Origin: Epiperipatus broadwayi
Taxonomy: Eukaryota; Onychophora; Udeonychophora; Euonychophora; Peripatidae
Assembly (NCBI GenBank): GCA_028023455.1
Contig: JAQFVV010000281.1
Location: 374,001 to 438,000 of the forward strand
DNA length: 64,000 bases
Reading direction: 5' to 3'
This document shows, piece after piece, positions 63,784 to 64,000 of the stretch. The notes beneath the pieces were generated by a model that saw only the letters and a program-made list of their open reading frames with translations, was not told the DNA's origin and ran no database searches. Each line of letters starts with the position of its first letter. Position 1 is the stretch's first letter. Position numbers and translations under genes: made by a program.

Positions 63784-64000
63784 AAACATAGTTTGTAAAC
63801 AAAAAAACTTCAAATAGAATGACCTTTTAGATCTGCTATTCCTGTTGTCATGGTTAACAATAATTTCTGTGCATTTCAGTTGTAGACGTTGTGGAAGATT
63901 AGCAGCAGGTAGCCTCATAGCTCAGAATCCAAATTGATACTAGCATTCAGCTATAAATTTTGCTATTCACACTTGGTAATATTGCAACTTAAATTATTTA

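Overview
The window is strongly AT-rich eukaryotic DNA, most likely from an invertebrate animal. I recognise no host protein-coding gene, rRNA or intact tRNA. Nearly everything interpretable is transposon-derived: Penelope-like retroelements (PLEs) with GIY-YIG endonucleases and hammerhead ribozymes, one LTR retrotransposon that encodes only Gag, very long non-coding LTR-like units, piggyBac-type MITEs, tRNA-derived repeats and long (TA)n microsatellites. The lineage cannot be named from these elements alone.

Layout. 1-6035: AT-rich, with one possible LTR-like unit (821-4086). 6050-8040: a 5'-truncated PLE fused head-to-head with a second truncated copy of itself. 8085-34371: a run of long non-coding units (A 8085-13412, Z 13425-15661, B 15668-21595, E 21606-25916, D from 25929). 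Each begins TGT/TAT and ends in CA or TA, and neighbouring units are separated only by short AT tracts. Unit B carries a nested 850-bp piggyBac-type MITE. 34376-37469: a truncated PLE ribozyme end, a palindrome, a second piggyBac-type MITE and a 1.7-kb LTR-like unit (F). 37497-53545: a nearly complete PLE split by two insertions. One is an 11-kb Gag-only LTR retrotransposon (40250-51265, TSD atac). The other is a 220-bp foldback (51367-51586, 16-bp TSD). 53683-59739: a long TA tract, a fragment of the A/B/C family and its inverted full-length member C. 59740-60968: a PLE 3' end with a well-formed hammerhead ribozyme, then a 1-kb internally deleted PLE bounded by 150-bp inverted repeats. 60969-64000: nothing recognised apart from an 80-bp tandem repeat.

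How the pieces relate. PLE ends and the long LTR-like units repeatedly abut (TA)n tracts, as if such tracts were shared landing sites. Three PLE copies (6-8 kb, 37.5-53.5 kb, 60-61 kb) have inverted, foldback-like architecture. The Gag-only element has 3.07-kb LTRs, an internal region with no pol, and an extra inverted LTR inside one LTR. The A, B, C, E and F units share its layout: TG...CA-like ends, an AATAAA-type signal a few hundred bases to about 1.7 kb from one end, and in E a TATA box on the same strand as that signal. My preferred inference is that they are giant solo LTRs of related non-autonomous families. All family comparisons here were made by eye, without alignment software.
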